Part shown: in pieces, positions 16,218-24,387 of the stretch
Layout: the number at the start of each line of letters is the position of its first letter
How positions within the stretch are numbered: position 1 is the stretch's first letter
NCBI RefSeq assembly: GCF_000298195.1
Contig: NZ_BAHC01000069.1
Coordinates: forward strand, 1 to 64,000
DNA: 64,000 bases
DNA from: Gordonia rhizosphera NBRC 16068
Lineage (GTDB): Bacteria > Actinomycetota > Actinomycetes > Mycobacteriales > Mycobacteriaceae
Direction: 5' to 3'
Program-made: the position numbers and the translations under genes
Notes under the pieces: model-generated
What the model saw: only the letters and a program-made list of their open reading frames with translations
What the model was told of the DNA's origin: nothing
The model's database searches: none

Positions 16218-17363
16218 TCAGATCGACACGATGGTCGCCGAGGCGGTTCCGGGAGCGCCATAGACCTGGGCGAGACCGACCTTCGGGTTGCCCGGAACCT
16301 GCCGATCACCGGCCTCACCGCGGAGTTGGCGGACCAGTTCGTGCATCTGCCGCAAACCCGATGCGCCGATCGGCTCGCCGTTGGCAATCAGCCCGCCGTC
16401 GGTGTTCACCGGGATCGAACCGCTGATCTCGGTGGCACCCTCGGCCAGCAGCTGCTCCTGCTCGCCGTCCTTGCACAGACCCGTCTCGGCCATGTGGATG
16501 ACCTCCGCTCCGGCATCGGTGTCCTGCAGCTGAGCGATGTCGACGTCTTCCGGCCCGATACCGGCCCGCTCGTAGGCGGCCTTGGCCGCGTACACGGTCG
16601 GGGACACATCCTCTTCGATCGGCGCGGAGGTGGCATGCACCTCGTAGGCTCCGTACCGGCGCGTGCGGATCTCGCTGGCGCGCAGGTAAACCGGCTTGTC
16701 GGTGTACCGGTGCGCGATGTCCGCCCGGCACATGATGACCGCGGCCGCACCCTCGTCGGGCGAGCAGAACATGAACTGCGTCAGCGGATAGTTGACCATC
16801 GGCGAGTTGAGAATGTCCTCCTCGGAAATGGGCTTGCGGCGGAAGGCATTCGGGTTCTTCTCGCCGTTGCGGTAGTTTTTCGCGGCCACCTTGGCCAAGG
16901 TCGCGGGCGAGATGTCGTGGTCATGGATGTAGCGGTTGGCCTTCATGCCGAAGAACTTGGTTGTCAGAAACTGGCCGTTCTCCGCATACCACTGTGGGAG
17001 TGCGAGTTTCGCCGGATTGTCGGTGAACGCGCCACGCGGGTGCTTGTCCATACCGACGGCGATGCCGATGTCGTACGTGCCAAGCCGGATCGTGTCCGCT
17101 GTCTGCTGGATGGCGCTGGCCGAGGTGGCGCAGGCGTTGAACACGTTGGTGAAGGTGATCCCGGTCAGCCCGACGAGGCGCGTGACCGCGTCCGGATTCG
17201 AGACCTCGTAGCTGCCACCGAATCCGAATTGAATGTCTTTCCAATCGATTCCGGCATCCTTCAGGGCGAGCTGTATCGCCTCGGCGCCCATCTGCATGGC
17301 GGTCTTCTCGAAGCGTCCGAAGGGGTGCAGCCCGACACCGATGATGGCGACATCGTTCGTCAT
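16218..17363 (-). CDS. Thiolase-fold lipid-transfer-type protein with altered active site
   Basis: 381 residues of the SCP-x/Ltp thiolase superfamily. The nucleophile region NACATSAS is kept. The usual HD-F loop is QDTDAGAEV, and the GHP-G loop is GEPIGASGLRQ, so both histidines of a normal thiolase are lost. Such changes occur in steroid side-chain retro-aldolases (Ltp2), which act with a DUF35 partner. The gene directly downstream of the DUF35 gene at 17384 (20-bp gap) forms exactly such a pair. I infer aldol or C-C cleavage rather than beta-ketothiolysis. Substrate unknown. Confidence 0.72.
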   Translation of the reverse strand: MTNDVAIIGVGLHPFGRFEKTAMQMGAEAIQLALKDAGIDWKDIQFGFGGSYEVSNPDAVTRLVGLTGITFTNVFNACATSASAIQQTADTIRLGTYDIGIAVGMDKHPRGAFTDNPAKLALPQWYAENGQFLTTKFFGMKANRYIHDHDISPATLAKVAAKNYRNGEKNPNAFRRKPISEEDILNSPMVNYPLTQFMFCSPDEGAAAVIMCRADIAHRYTDKPVYLRASEIRTRRYGAYEVHATSAPIEEDVSPTVYAAKAAYERAGIGPEDVDIAQLQDTDAGAEVIHMAETGLCKDGEQEQLLAEGATEISGSIPVNTDGGLIANGEPIGASGLRQMHELVRQLRGEAGDRQVPGNPKVGLAQVYGAPGTASATIVSI

Positions 17364-17383
17364 TGGGTTTCCTCTCTGTACCG

Positions 17384-17797
17384 TCAGGCCGGCTGGAAGG
17401 CGAAGGTGTAGATCTCGTCCCCGTTTGCATCGGTCGCGAACGGGATCATGGTCAGCTCGACGGACTGACCGAAATCGAGTTTCGCCGGATCGTTCTCGGT
17501 CAGTCGGCCCTCGACTCGCACGACGTCATCGAGTTGCACCAGGCCCACCCCGAACGGCACGAAGTCGTCGCCCACCGGGCCGATATACGGTGCGCCGGGC
17601 GGAAAGCCCTGGACGGTCCATGCGACAAGAGTCCCGGTGCGGGGTAGCAGCAACTCGGTCATGCCGCCCGCGCCGCACTTCGGGCAGTGCTCTTGCGCGG
17701 GGAAGGTGACGAACTCACATCGACCACACTTACTGCCGATGAGCTGGGGATTCTCGTTCGGCCAGGTTGAGATCTCCGGCGCGAGGGCCTTCGGCAT
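17384..17797 (-). CDS. Zn-ribbon/OB-fold (DUF35) partner of the thiolase-like protein
   Basis: 137 residues. The N-terminal zinc ribbon has Cys pairs GSKCGRCEFVTFP and CPKCGAGGM, followed by the OB fold (LLPRTGTLVAWTVQG and FVPFGVGLVQLDDVVRVEG). In characterised pairs such as ChsH2-Ltp2 this module binds the acyl-CoA and holds the thiolase-like subunit. ATG 17797 is chosen because GGAGG stands 9 bases upstream; an in-frame ATG at 17839 lacks such a site. It is the first gene of a two-gene operon under a GAGAAT-type palindrome. Confidence 0.85.
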   Translation of the reverse strand: MPKALAPEISTWPNENPQLIGSKCGRCEFVTFPAQEHCPKCGAGGMTELLLPRTGTLVAWTVQGFPPGAPYIGPVGDDFVPFGVGLVQLDDVVRVEGRLTENDPAKLDFGQSVELTMIPFATDANGDEIYTFAFQPA

Positions 17798-17861
17798 GTC
17801 GATGTTCCTCCGATCCAGGAGCGATTGATTCTCACCCATGTTAGGCCACATTTTCGCAATT

Positions 17862-17876
17862 GGAAATATCATTCTC
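17862..17876. promoter_or_regulatory. Island operator 1: GGAAATATCATTCTC
   Basis: Upstream of the DUF35/thiolase-like operon. The right arm ATTCTC is exact; the left arm differs from GAGAAT at two positions. A possible half-site (ATTCTC at 17828-17833) lies about 43 bp closer to the gene, two helical steps of about 21 bp. Confidence 0.5.
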
Positions 17877-17940
17877 GCCGAGGCTGCGCCAAACGGCCGA
17901 GTTCGCTCACCACGAACCCGCGTGAAGATCGTCCACCGGG

Positions 17941-18558
17941 TCAGGGTTGCGTAACGGTCAGTGCGGCAACATGTTGCCGCGGTTCGCCTTCCAGCCTCCG
18001 CAGATGGTGCTCGACGAAATCGAAGGTCTCCTGGTGACCGTTCGAGAATCCCAGGGACTCCTCCATCATCACAACCCTGGACACGCTGGTCATGATGACG
18101 ATCGCCACGGCGGCCGGCAGCCTGTCGCCATCCACGCCGTATTCGGCCAACTTCTCCTCGATCACCGCCTGGGCCTCTACCCGGAGTTGCGCCGCATATC
18201 GGGCGATCTCGGCTCGGAGGGCCGTGCGATGGTTGGCCAGAGCAAGCAACTCGGTGGTGAATTTCGCGACCGTCGGGTCGATGCTGAACTGCCAGAGTGC
18301 CCACAGCGGCTGCGGCGAGCGGAGCAACTCACGTTGTTGTTCGAGGCCCGCCTGGGCCTGCCGCCGGAACATCTCGAGGAAGAGTTCATCCATCGTGCGG
18401 AAGTAGTAGTGCACCAATTGCGGCTTGAGTCCGGCGGATTCCGCCACCTTACGTGAAGTGACTGCGGCATAGCCCTTTTCGAGCATGATCGCTTCCGCCG
18501 CGTCCACCAGAAGGGTGCGATTTTCGGATTCCGGCGAGCCCAATCTCCGTACCGTCAC
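17941..18558 (-). CDS. TetR-family regulator next to the P450 gene
   Basis: DNA-binding repressor of about 205 residues. The N-terminal HTH is AAEAIMLEKGYAAVTSRKVA followed by GLKPQLVHYYFRTMDELF, with a variable ligand-binding C-terminal domain. I chose GTG 18558 (VTVRRLGSPE) because AGAGGTGAG stands in front of it; GTG 18567 or ATG 18612 are possible. It is divergent from the P450 gene at 18773, and the palindrome at 18677-18696 between them is its likely operator. It probably controls itself and the P450, not the wider island. Confidence 0.87.
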   Translation of the reverse strand: MTVRRLGSPESENRTLLVDAAEAIMLEKGYAAVTSRKVAESAGLKPQLVHYYFRTMDELFLEMFRRQAQAGLEQQRELLRSPQPLWALWQFSIDPTVAKFTTELLALANHRTALRAEIARYAAQLRVEAQAVIEEKLAEYGVDGDRLPAAVAIVIMTSVSRVVMMEESLGFSNGHQETFDFVEHHLRRLEGEPRQHVAALTVTQP

Positions 18559-18676
18559 CTGACTCACCTCTCGTCTCACCCCCCCAACAGGAGCAGTCGA
18601 GGACAGTGGCATGTGCCCATGCCTGTGACCTTGACCTCACTCATTCGGGCGTGGTAACTCTTATCACATCAGATCG

Positions 18677-18696
18677 TGCTGAGCGAGTGCTCAGCA
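18677..18696. promoter_or_regulatory. Operator TGCTGAGC-N4-GCTCAGCA between tetR and P450
   Basis: Perfect 8-bp arms around GAGT in the divergent spacer, about 76 bp before the P450 start. Typical size and symmetry of a TetR site, and unlike the GAGAAT boxes elsewhere in the island. Confidence 0.65.
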
Positions 18697-18772
18697 TTTC
18701 GCCTCATCAGCCCAGACCCGCACCTCACGACCGCCATCCCGAGGGTCGTCAGGTCGAATCGCAGGAGGAACA

Positions 18773-20071
18773 TTGAGTGAGCTGAAGGAATCACTGGGGG
18801 AGTTGAGCGATCTCAATTTCTTCACTGCCGAGGAACTGGTCACGGATCCGTACCCGTATTTCGACGAGATGCGCAGCAGGTGCCCGGTCACGCGCGAACC
18901 GCACATGGGGGTTCTCACGATCACCGGTCACGCCGAGGCGGTCACGGTCTTCAAGGACCCGGAGACCTTCTCGGCCTGTCTGTCGGTGGCCGGGCCGTTT
19001 CCCGGACTCCCCTTCGAACCCGAAGGCGACGACATCTCCGAACAGATCGAAGCGCACCGGTCCGAGTACCCCATGCACGAGCACATGGTCACCATGGACC
19101 CACCGGAACACACCCGGGCGCGCGGGCTGCTCAGCCGACTCCTGACACCCCGGCGCATCGAGGAGAACGAGCAGTTCATGTGGCGGCTCGCCGACCAGTT
19201 CATCGACGAGTTCATCGACCGGGGCGAGTGCGAGGTGATGACGGACTACGCGAAACCGTTCTCCCTCTTGGTGATCGCTGATCTGCTCGGTGTCCCGCCG
19301 GAGGACCACGAGGAATTCCGCATCGTTCTCGGCGCACCGCCAAAGGGCGCGCGCGTGGGCTCACTCGACAATGAGGCGCTCTCGGACAACCCGCTGCAGT
19401 GGCTCGACGACAAGTTTTCCGCCTACATCGAGGATCGTCGCCGCGAGCCGCGCGGCGACGTGCTGACCTCACTCGCGCAGGCCAAGTACAAGGACGGCGG
19501 AACCCCCGAGGTCATCGATGTGGTTCGTACCGCGACGTTCCTGTTCGCCGCCGGCCAGGAGACCACCACCAAGTTGATCAGCGCCGCGCTACGGGTGGTG
19601 GGCGAGCGGCCGGATCTACAGGCCCGCCTCCGTGCGGATCGTGGCCTCATCCCGACCTTCAATGAAGAGACCCTGCGTCTCGAAAGTCCGGTGAAGAGTG
19701 ATTTCCGCGTGGCCCGCCGAACCACCATGCTCGACGACACCCCTGTTCCCGCGGGGACGATATTGATGATCTGCCCCGGTGCCGTCAACCGCGATCCGGA
19801 ACAATTTCCGGAACCCAACACATTCGATCTCGACCGCACGAACGTCAGGGAGCATCTGGCCTTCGGCCGGGGTATCCACTCGTGCCCGGGCGGCCCACTC
19901 GCCCGGGTCGAGGGCCGGGTGACGCTCGAGAAATTCCTCGACCGCATGGACGACATCAGAGTGTCCGAAACCCACCACGGGCCCGCCGATAATCGCAGAT
20001 ACCAGTTCGATCCCACCTTCATCCTCCGCGGGCTGACCAACCTGCACCTGGAGTTCACCCCGAAGAAGTAG
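18773..20071 (+). CDS. Cytochrome P450
   Basis: Soluble bacterial P450 of 432 residues that would hydroxylate a hydrophobic substrate with electrons from a ferredoxin. I-helix AGQETTT, E-x-x-R in NEETLRLE and haem loop FGRGIHSCPGGPLAR with the Cys ligand are all present. The start is TTG 18773, supported by AGGAGG eight bases upstream. No ferredoxin gene is adjacent; the one at 34377 may serve. It is followed by a 21-bp terminator stem, so it is monocistronic. CYP subfamily not assigned. Confidence 0.94.
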   Translation: MSELKESLGELSDLNFFTAEELVTDPYPYFDEMRSRCPVTREPHMGVLTITGHAEAVTVFKDPETFSACLSVAGPFPGLPFEPEGDDISEQIEAHRSEYPMHEHMVTMDPPEHTRARGLLSRLLTPRRIEENEQFMWRLADQFIDEFIDRGECEVMTDYAKPFSLLVIADLLGVPPEDHEEFRIVLGAPPKGARVGSLDNEALSDNPLQWLDDKFSAYIEDRRREPRGDVLTSLAQAKYKDGGTPEVIDVVRTATFLFAAGQETTTKLISAALRVVGERPDLQARLRADRGLIPTFNEETLRLESPVKSDFRVARRTTMLDDTPVPAGTILMICPGAVNRDPEQFPEPNTFDLDRTNVREHLAFGRGIHSCPGGPLARVEGRVTLEKFLDRMDDIRVSETHHGPADNRRYQFDPTFILRGLTNLHLEFTPKK

Positions 20072-20116
20072 CCGCCTACCATCGGTCGAGCGATCGGCGA
20101 ATCCGGAGATCATCGA

Positions 20117-20161
20117 GTGCAGCACGCGGCCACGTCCGACGGACGTGGCCGCGTGCTGCAC
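20117..20161. terminator. Strong bidirectional terminator after the P450 gene
   Basis: Perfect 21-bp stem (20117-20137 with 20141-20161) around a GAC loop, between the convergent P450 and DoxX genes. No T-run on either side, as usual in actinobacteria. Confidence 0.85.
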
Positions 20162-20229
20162 TGGAAATAGTTGGTGGGCAATATGTTCTGGGACGGCCTC
20201 GACGGTCGACCTGCCCCGACCCAAGGCGA

Positions 20230-20754
20230 TCAGGTCGCGATGGGGGCCGGCGCACGATAGAACGTGGCCAGCTGCGCGGCGGCCGCACCCAGCCCGACAC
20301 CAGCGGCCAGCGCAGCGCCGCGCGATCCCGACAACAGCTTGTCGAGCCCGGTGGCCCGATCCACGCTGAGCGGGCCGGCGCCCAGCGACGCGAGGGCCAC
20401 CGAGGCGACCGCCAGATTCATCACGTATTCCCACCCCTCGACGTTCACGAAGAAGCCATTCGGGATGTGGACCGAGCGGGCCGCGACCGCCATGGTTCCC
20501 ACCACGGCGGCGGCACTGAGCGGCGTCGCTGCGCCGGCCACGAGCGCGGTGCCGGCACCGACCTCGACCACGGCACTCGCCTGAGCCTGCAGCCTCGGCT
20601 TCTCGAATCCGATGGCACCGAACCAATTCGCGGTACCGGCCAGCGTGCGGCCATGCTTCATCCCGTGGGCGATCATGGTCCCGCCGACGGCGCCGCGGAG
20701 CAGCAGTTGCGCAACCGCGCGCCCGCTGCGCCGGGTCGTGGACTTGGCTGACAT
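20230..20754 (-). CDS. DoxX-family membrane protein
   Basis: 174 residues with four predicted transmembrane helices and the DoxX pattern RGAVGGTMIAHGMKH near the N-terminus, then FEKPRLQAQASAVVEVGAG. The family is found in quinone- and sulfur-linked redox complexes, but the function of this branch is unknown. GGAGAATCCC stands directly before the ATG. Its place inside a catabolic island suggests a link to the redox status of the pathway, which is speculation. Confidence 0.75.
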   Translation of the reverse strand: MSAKSTTRRSGRAVAQLLLRGAVGGTMIAHGMKHGRTLAGTANWFGAIGFEKPRLQAQASAVVEVGAGTALVAGAATPLSAAAVVGTMAVAARSVHIPNGFFVNVEGWEYVMNLAVASVALASLGAGPLSVDRATGLDKLLSGSRGAALAAGVGLGAAAAQLATFYRAPAPIAT

Positions 20755-20814
20755 GGGATTCTCCTCACCGTATCTCGTGGTCTGTTGTATCTGGACGCGG
20801 TCCGAGCAGCTCGG

Positions 20815-21531
20815 TCACCGTGTGCGGTTGAGAACCCGATGGGCTGCGGCCCAATGCTCCTCGGCCACCCACAGTTTCGCGAACTCTTCGACGGCCTCGT
20901 CCGGGGTCGCGCCGGCGATCACCTTCTTGATACCGGTTGCGGGCGCGGAGGCCAACGACTCCGCGACGGCGCGCCAGTCGTCGTCGAAGGACCCGCGCGG
21001 GAACACCTGATCGACGAGGCCGATCTCGAGCGCTTCGGGTGCCGAGAGCAACCGGCCGGTGCCGGCCAGCAGCATCGCCCGGGATCGACCGACCATACCC
21101 GCCAGTCGTTCCAGACCGCCCCAGGCGGGCATGATCGCCAGAGTCGACTGGTTGAAACCGATCTTGATGTCGTCGGCGGCGAGCCGGATGTCGGCGGCGG
21201 ATGCGAACTCGGCACCGCCGCCGAGCGCGTGCCCGTTGACCGCGGCGATCACCGGGGCCGGGAAGTCGACCAGCCGTTGACAGATGCCGCGCATCCGCCA
21301 CGCCATGGCGCGGGCGTCTTCCAGGGTCCGCAACTTCGCGAGTTCCTTCAGGTCGCCGCCCGAGACGAAGACCCGATCGCCACTTCCGGTGATGGCGAGC
21401 ACACGCGCCCCGGCAGCGGTGTCGATGGCCTCGTCGAGCTCCTCCATCGTGGACGGTGCGATGGCGTTGCGCGCCTCTGGCCGATCGATCGTGATGACCG
21501 CCAGTCCGTCGACGATCTCCAGCTTCACCAT
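20815..21531 (-). CDS. Enoyl-CoA hydratase/isomerase family protein
   Basis: Crotonase-fold protein of 238 residues. The oxyanion-hole segments SGSGDRVFVSGGDLKELA and AAVNGHALGGGAEFASAADIR are present. The Glu positions of classical hydratases are Trp-Gly (MPAWGGLERL), as in several crotonases with other activities, so hydration is not certain. Start MVKLEIVDG at 21531, not the longer frame, because the operator lies in the extension. It is divergent from the CoA ligase at 21629. Confidence 0.8.
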   Translation of the reverse strand: MVKLEIVDGLAVITIDRPEARNAIAPSTMEELDEAIDTAAGARVLAITGSGDRVFVSGGDLKELAKLRTLEDARAMAWRMRGICQRLVDFPAPVIAAVNGHALGGGAEFASAADIRLAADDIKIGFNQSTLAIMPAWGGLERLAGMVGRSRAMLLAGTGRLLSAPEALEIGLVDQVFPRGSFDDDWRAVAESLASAPATGIKKVIAGATPDEAVEEFAKLWVAEEHWAAAHRVLNRTR

Positions 21532-21552
21532 TAGTTGTCGCTCTCCGTGGGT

Positions 21553-21567
21553 GAGATTGCTATTCTC
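21553..21567. promoter_or_regulatory. Island operator 2: GAGATTGCTATTCTC
   Basis: In the 97-bp divergent spacer of the hydratase and CoA-ligase genes. Arms match with one mismatch; flanking T and A extend the symmetry to 17 bp. A weak second site (AAGAACTGTATCACC, 21575-21589) is centred 22 bp away. Confidence 0.7.
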
Positions 21568-21628
21568 ATTTGGGAAGAACTGTATCACCAGGGCCCACCT
21601 CGGGCTCGAGAGCTTGGGGGATCACCCG

Positions 21629-23176
21629 ATGGTCAGACAGGTTCCGGTCGAACTCGGCGAGAAGTATCTCGCCAACGGATGGTGGACGACCGAAACGGTC
21701 GGAGACATCCTCAGTGCCGGACTCGCTGCTGCGCCGGACACCCCATTTCGCGTGCACTCGTCGGTGCGGCCGTGGTCGGGCACCTTCCGCGACGTCGAGA
21801 CCGTCGCCCGGCGCCTGGCCGGCGGCCTTCGCTCCCGGGGCGTAGGACCCGGCGACGTCGTCGCCTTCCAGCTCCCGAACTGGATGGAGGCCGCGGCGAC
21901 GTTCTGGGCGTCGGCCTTCCTCGGCGCCGCGGTGGTGCCGATCGTCCACTTCTATGGCCGAAAAGAGGTCTCCTACATCCTCGAGGAGGTCAAACCCAAG
22001 GTCTTCATCACCCCGGAGCGCTTCGGACGCCTGGAGTACGACCTCTCGGCGTCTGCCGACGTCCCCGTCGTCGGGGTGATCGACCGCGATTTCGACGATC
22101 TGCTCGCCGATGAGCCGATGCAGGACACATCGGCGGTCGATCCCGGCGCACCCGCGCTCATCGCCTTCACCTCGGGAACCACCAGCAACCCCAAAGGTGT
22201 TCTGCACAGTCACTATTCACTCGTTCACGAGACGCGCCAACTGGCCGGGTGGTACCCACCCGATCGCGGTCACCAGCTCACCGCCGCCCCGGTCGGCCAC
22301 TTCATCGGGATGGTCAACGCCTTCCTCATCCCCGTCCTCGACGGTACCGACATCAACCTCACCGACGTATGGGATCCGGGCCAGGTCCTGCGTCTGATGC
22401 GTTCGGAGGACCTCACCGTCGGCGGCGGGGCGACCTACTACATGACCAGCCTGCTCGATCATCCGGACTTCACCGCCGCCCACCTGCCCTCGATGAGGTA
22501 CGCCGGACTGGGCGGCTCGTCGGTTCCCAGCGCCATCACCACACGGCTCGCCGACCTCGGCATCACCGTCTTCCGTTCCTACGGCAGCACCGAACACCCG
22601 TCCATCACCGGATCGAACCACGATGCGCCGGAGGCCAAACGACTGCACACCGACGGCCGCCCACTGCCCGGCGTCGAGATCATCCTCGCCGAGGACGGTG
22701 AGATCCTCAGCCGCGGACCGGACCTCTGCATGGGATACACCGATCCCGAACTCACCGCCCGCATGTTCGACGACGCCGGCTGGTATCACACCGGCGACAT
22801 CGGAGTCCTCGACGCAGACGGCTATCTCAAGATCACCGACCGCAAGTCCGACATCATCATCCGGGGCGGGGAGAACATCAGTGCCATGGAGGTCGAGGAG
22901 GTTCTCCTGGGCATGCCGGCGGTTGCCGATGCGGTCGTCGTCGCCGTGCCCGACGCGCGCTTCGGCGAGCACGCCGCCGCGGTGGTGCGACTGCACCCCG
23001 GATACGACGAGCCCACCCTCGTCGACCTCCGAGCACATTTCGCCGAGATCGGGCTCGCCAAACAGAAGTGGCCCGAGGAGATCCACGTCGTCGAGGACTT
23101 CCCCCGCACCGCGAGCGGCAAGATCCAGAAATTCCGCATCCGGTCGGACATTGCCAGCAAACACAACCGAGAATAG
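21629..23176 (+). CDS. AMP-forming acyl-CoA ligase (ANL superfamily)
   Basis: 515-residue adenylate-forming ligase that activates a carboxylic acid to its CoA thioester. P-loop motif TSGTTSNPKGV, A5 region YGSTEHPSITGS, A7 YHTGD, A8 region DRKSDIIIRGGENIS and the catalytic A10 lysine in PRTASGKIQKFRIR are intact. GGGGGA eight bases upstream supports ATG 21629. The N-terminal VELGEKYLANGWWTTETVGD resembles ligases for cyclic acids (cyclohexanecarboxylate type), which fits the island, but the substrate is not determinable. Confidence 0.9.
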   Translation: MVRQVPVELGEKYLANGWWTTETVGDILSAGLAAAPDTPFRVHSSVRPWSGTFRDVETVARRLAGGLRSRGVGPGDVVAFQLPNWMEAAATFWASAFLGAAVVPIVHFYGRKEVSYILEEVKPKVFITPERFGRLEYDLSASADVPVVGVIDRDFDDLLADEPMQDTSAVDPGAPALIAFTSGTTSNPKGVLHSHYSLVHETRQLAGWYPPDRGHQLTAAPVGHFIGMVNAFLIPVLDGTDINLTDVWDPGQVLRLMRSEDLTVGGGATYYMTSLLDHPDFTAAHLPSMRYAGLGGSSVPSAITTRLADLGITVFRSYGSTEHPSITGSNHDAPEAKRLHTDGRPLPGVEIILAEDGEILSRGPDLCMGYTDPELTARMFDDAGWYHTGDIGVLDADGYLKITDRKSDIIIRGGENISAMEVEEVLLGMPAVADAVVVAVPDARFGEHAAAVVRLHPGYDEPTLVDLRAHFAEIGLAKQKWPEEIHVVEDFPRTASGKIQKFRIRSDIASKHNRE

Positions 23177-23183
23177 TATTCTC
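23169..23183. promoter_or_regulatory. Island operator 3: GAGAATAGTATTCTC (perfect palindrome)
   Basis: Perfect 6-bp arms around AGT. It overlaps the TAG stop of the upstream ligase and contains a -10-like TAGTAT. A weaker copy (GAAAAGGAGAATCTC, 23191-23205) centred 22 bp away covers the RBS of the next gene. This marks an internal promoter. Confidence 0.8.
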
Positions 23184-23205
23184 ATAACAGGAAAAGGAGA
23201 ATCTC

Positions 23206-24387
23206 ATGCCACCCAGCGATCTGCCATATCCGCTCTTCGATGCGGACAACCACCTGTACGAGACCAAGGAGGCGCTCACCAAGTTCCTGCCCGACAAGTA
23301 CAAGAACGTCATCCAGTACGTCGAGGTGAACGGGCGCACCAAGATCGCGGTGCGTGGTCAGATCAGCGAGTACATCCCGAACCCGACCTTCGACGTCGTC
23401 GCCCGTCCGGGCGCGATGGAGGACTACTTCAAGAACGGCAACCCCGAGGGCAAGAGCAAGCGCGAGATCTTCGGCAAGCCGATGAAGGCGATCCCCGCAT
23501 TCCGCGAGCCGGGTCCCCGCCTGGAACTCATGGACGAGCTCAAGATCGACCGCACCCTGATGTTCCCGACGCTCGCCAGCCTCATCGAGGAGCGGATGCG
23601 TGACAATCCCGAACTCATCCACGAGGTGGTTCATTCGCTGAACCAGTGGCTGTTCGAGACCTGGTCGTTCAATTACCGCGACCGGATCTTCACGGTGCCG
23701 GTGATCAGTCTGCCGATCGTCGACAAGGCGATCGAGGAGCTCGAATGGTGCGTCGAGCGTGGCGCGAAGGCGATCCTGGTCCGCCCGGCGCCGGTCCCCG
23801 GTTACAGGGGCCCTCGGTCGTTCGCACTTCCCGAGTTCGATCCGTTCTGGAAGCGCGTCGTCGAGCTGGATGTCCTTGTCACACAGCATTCCTCGGACAG
23901 CGGCTACGCACGGTACAACCAGGACTGGGAGGGCAGCAGCGATGAGATGCTGCCGTTCGTCACGAACGCCTTCCGCATGGTGAACGAATGGCGTCCGATC
24001 CAGGACGCGGTCGCCTCGTGGGTGTGCCACGGTGCTCTCCTTCGGTTCCCGGAACTGAAGATCGCGGTGATCGAGAACGGCGCCGCGTGGCTGCCCACGC
24101 TGCTGCAGACGCTCGAGGATGTCTACAAGAAGGCACCGGAGGGCTTCGGCATGAAGGACCCGGTGGCCGCGGTGAAGAAGAGCATTCACGTGAGCCCGTT
24201 CTGGGAAGAGGACTTCAGCAAGCTGACCGCACTCATCGGCGCGGAGCGCGTGCTGTTCGGCTCCGACTACCCGCATCCCGAGGGACTCGCGCAGCCCACG
24301 AGCTACATCGATCACATCCAGCACCTGCCCTTCGAGGACCAGAAGCTGGTGATGGGCGGCAATCTGGCGCGCCTGCTGAACGTATGA
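23206..24387 (+). CDS. Amidohydrolase 2 family protein
   Basis: 393-residue TIM-barrel metal enzyme of the ACMSD/gamma-resorcylate decarboxylase superfamily. N-terminal metal motif variant DADNHLYE (the usual D-x-H-x-H is D-x-x-H), central VTQHSSDSGY and the C-terminal LFGSDYPHPEG motif with the metal-binding Asp. Relatives perform hydrolysis or non-oxidative decarboxylation. It starts at ATG 23206 after AAAAGGAGA and overlaps the next ligase by four bases (ATGA), so a ring- or lactone-opening step feeding CoA activation is a reasonable inference. Confidence 0.83.
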   Translation: MPPSDLPYPLFDADNHLYETKEALTKFLPDKYKNVIQYVEVNGRTKIAVRGQISEYIPNPTFDVVARPGAMEDYFKNGNPEGKSKREIFGKPMKAIPAFREPGPRLELMDELKIDRTLMFPTLASLIEERMRDNPELIHEVVHSLNQWLFETWSFNYRDRIFTVPVISLPIVDKAIEELEWCVERGAKAILVRPAPVPGYRGPRSFALPEFDPFWKRVVELDVLVTQHSSDSGYARYNQDWEGSSDEMLPFVTNAFRMVNEWRPIQDAVASWVCHGALLRFPELKIAVIENGAAWLPTLLQTLEDVYKKAPEGFGMKDPVAAVKKSIHVSPFWEEDFSKLTALIGAERVLFGSDYPHPEGLAQPTSYIDHIQHLPFEDQKLVMGGNLARLLNV

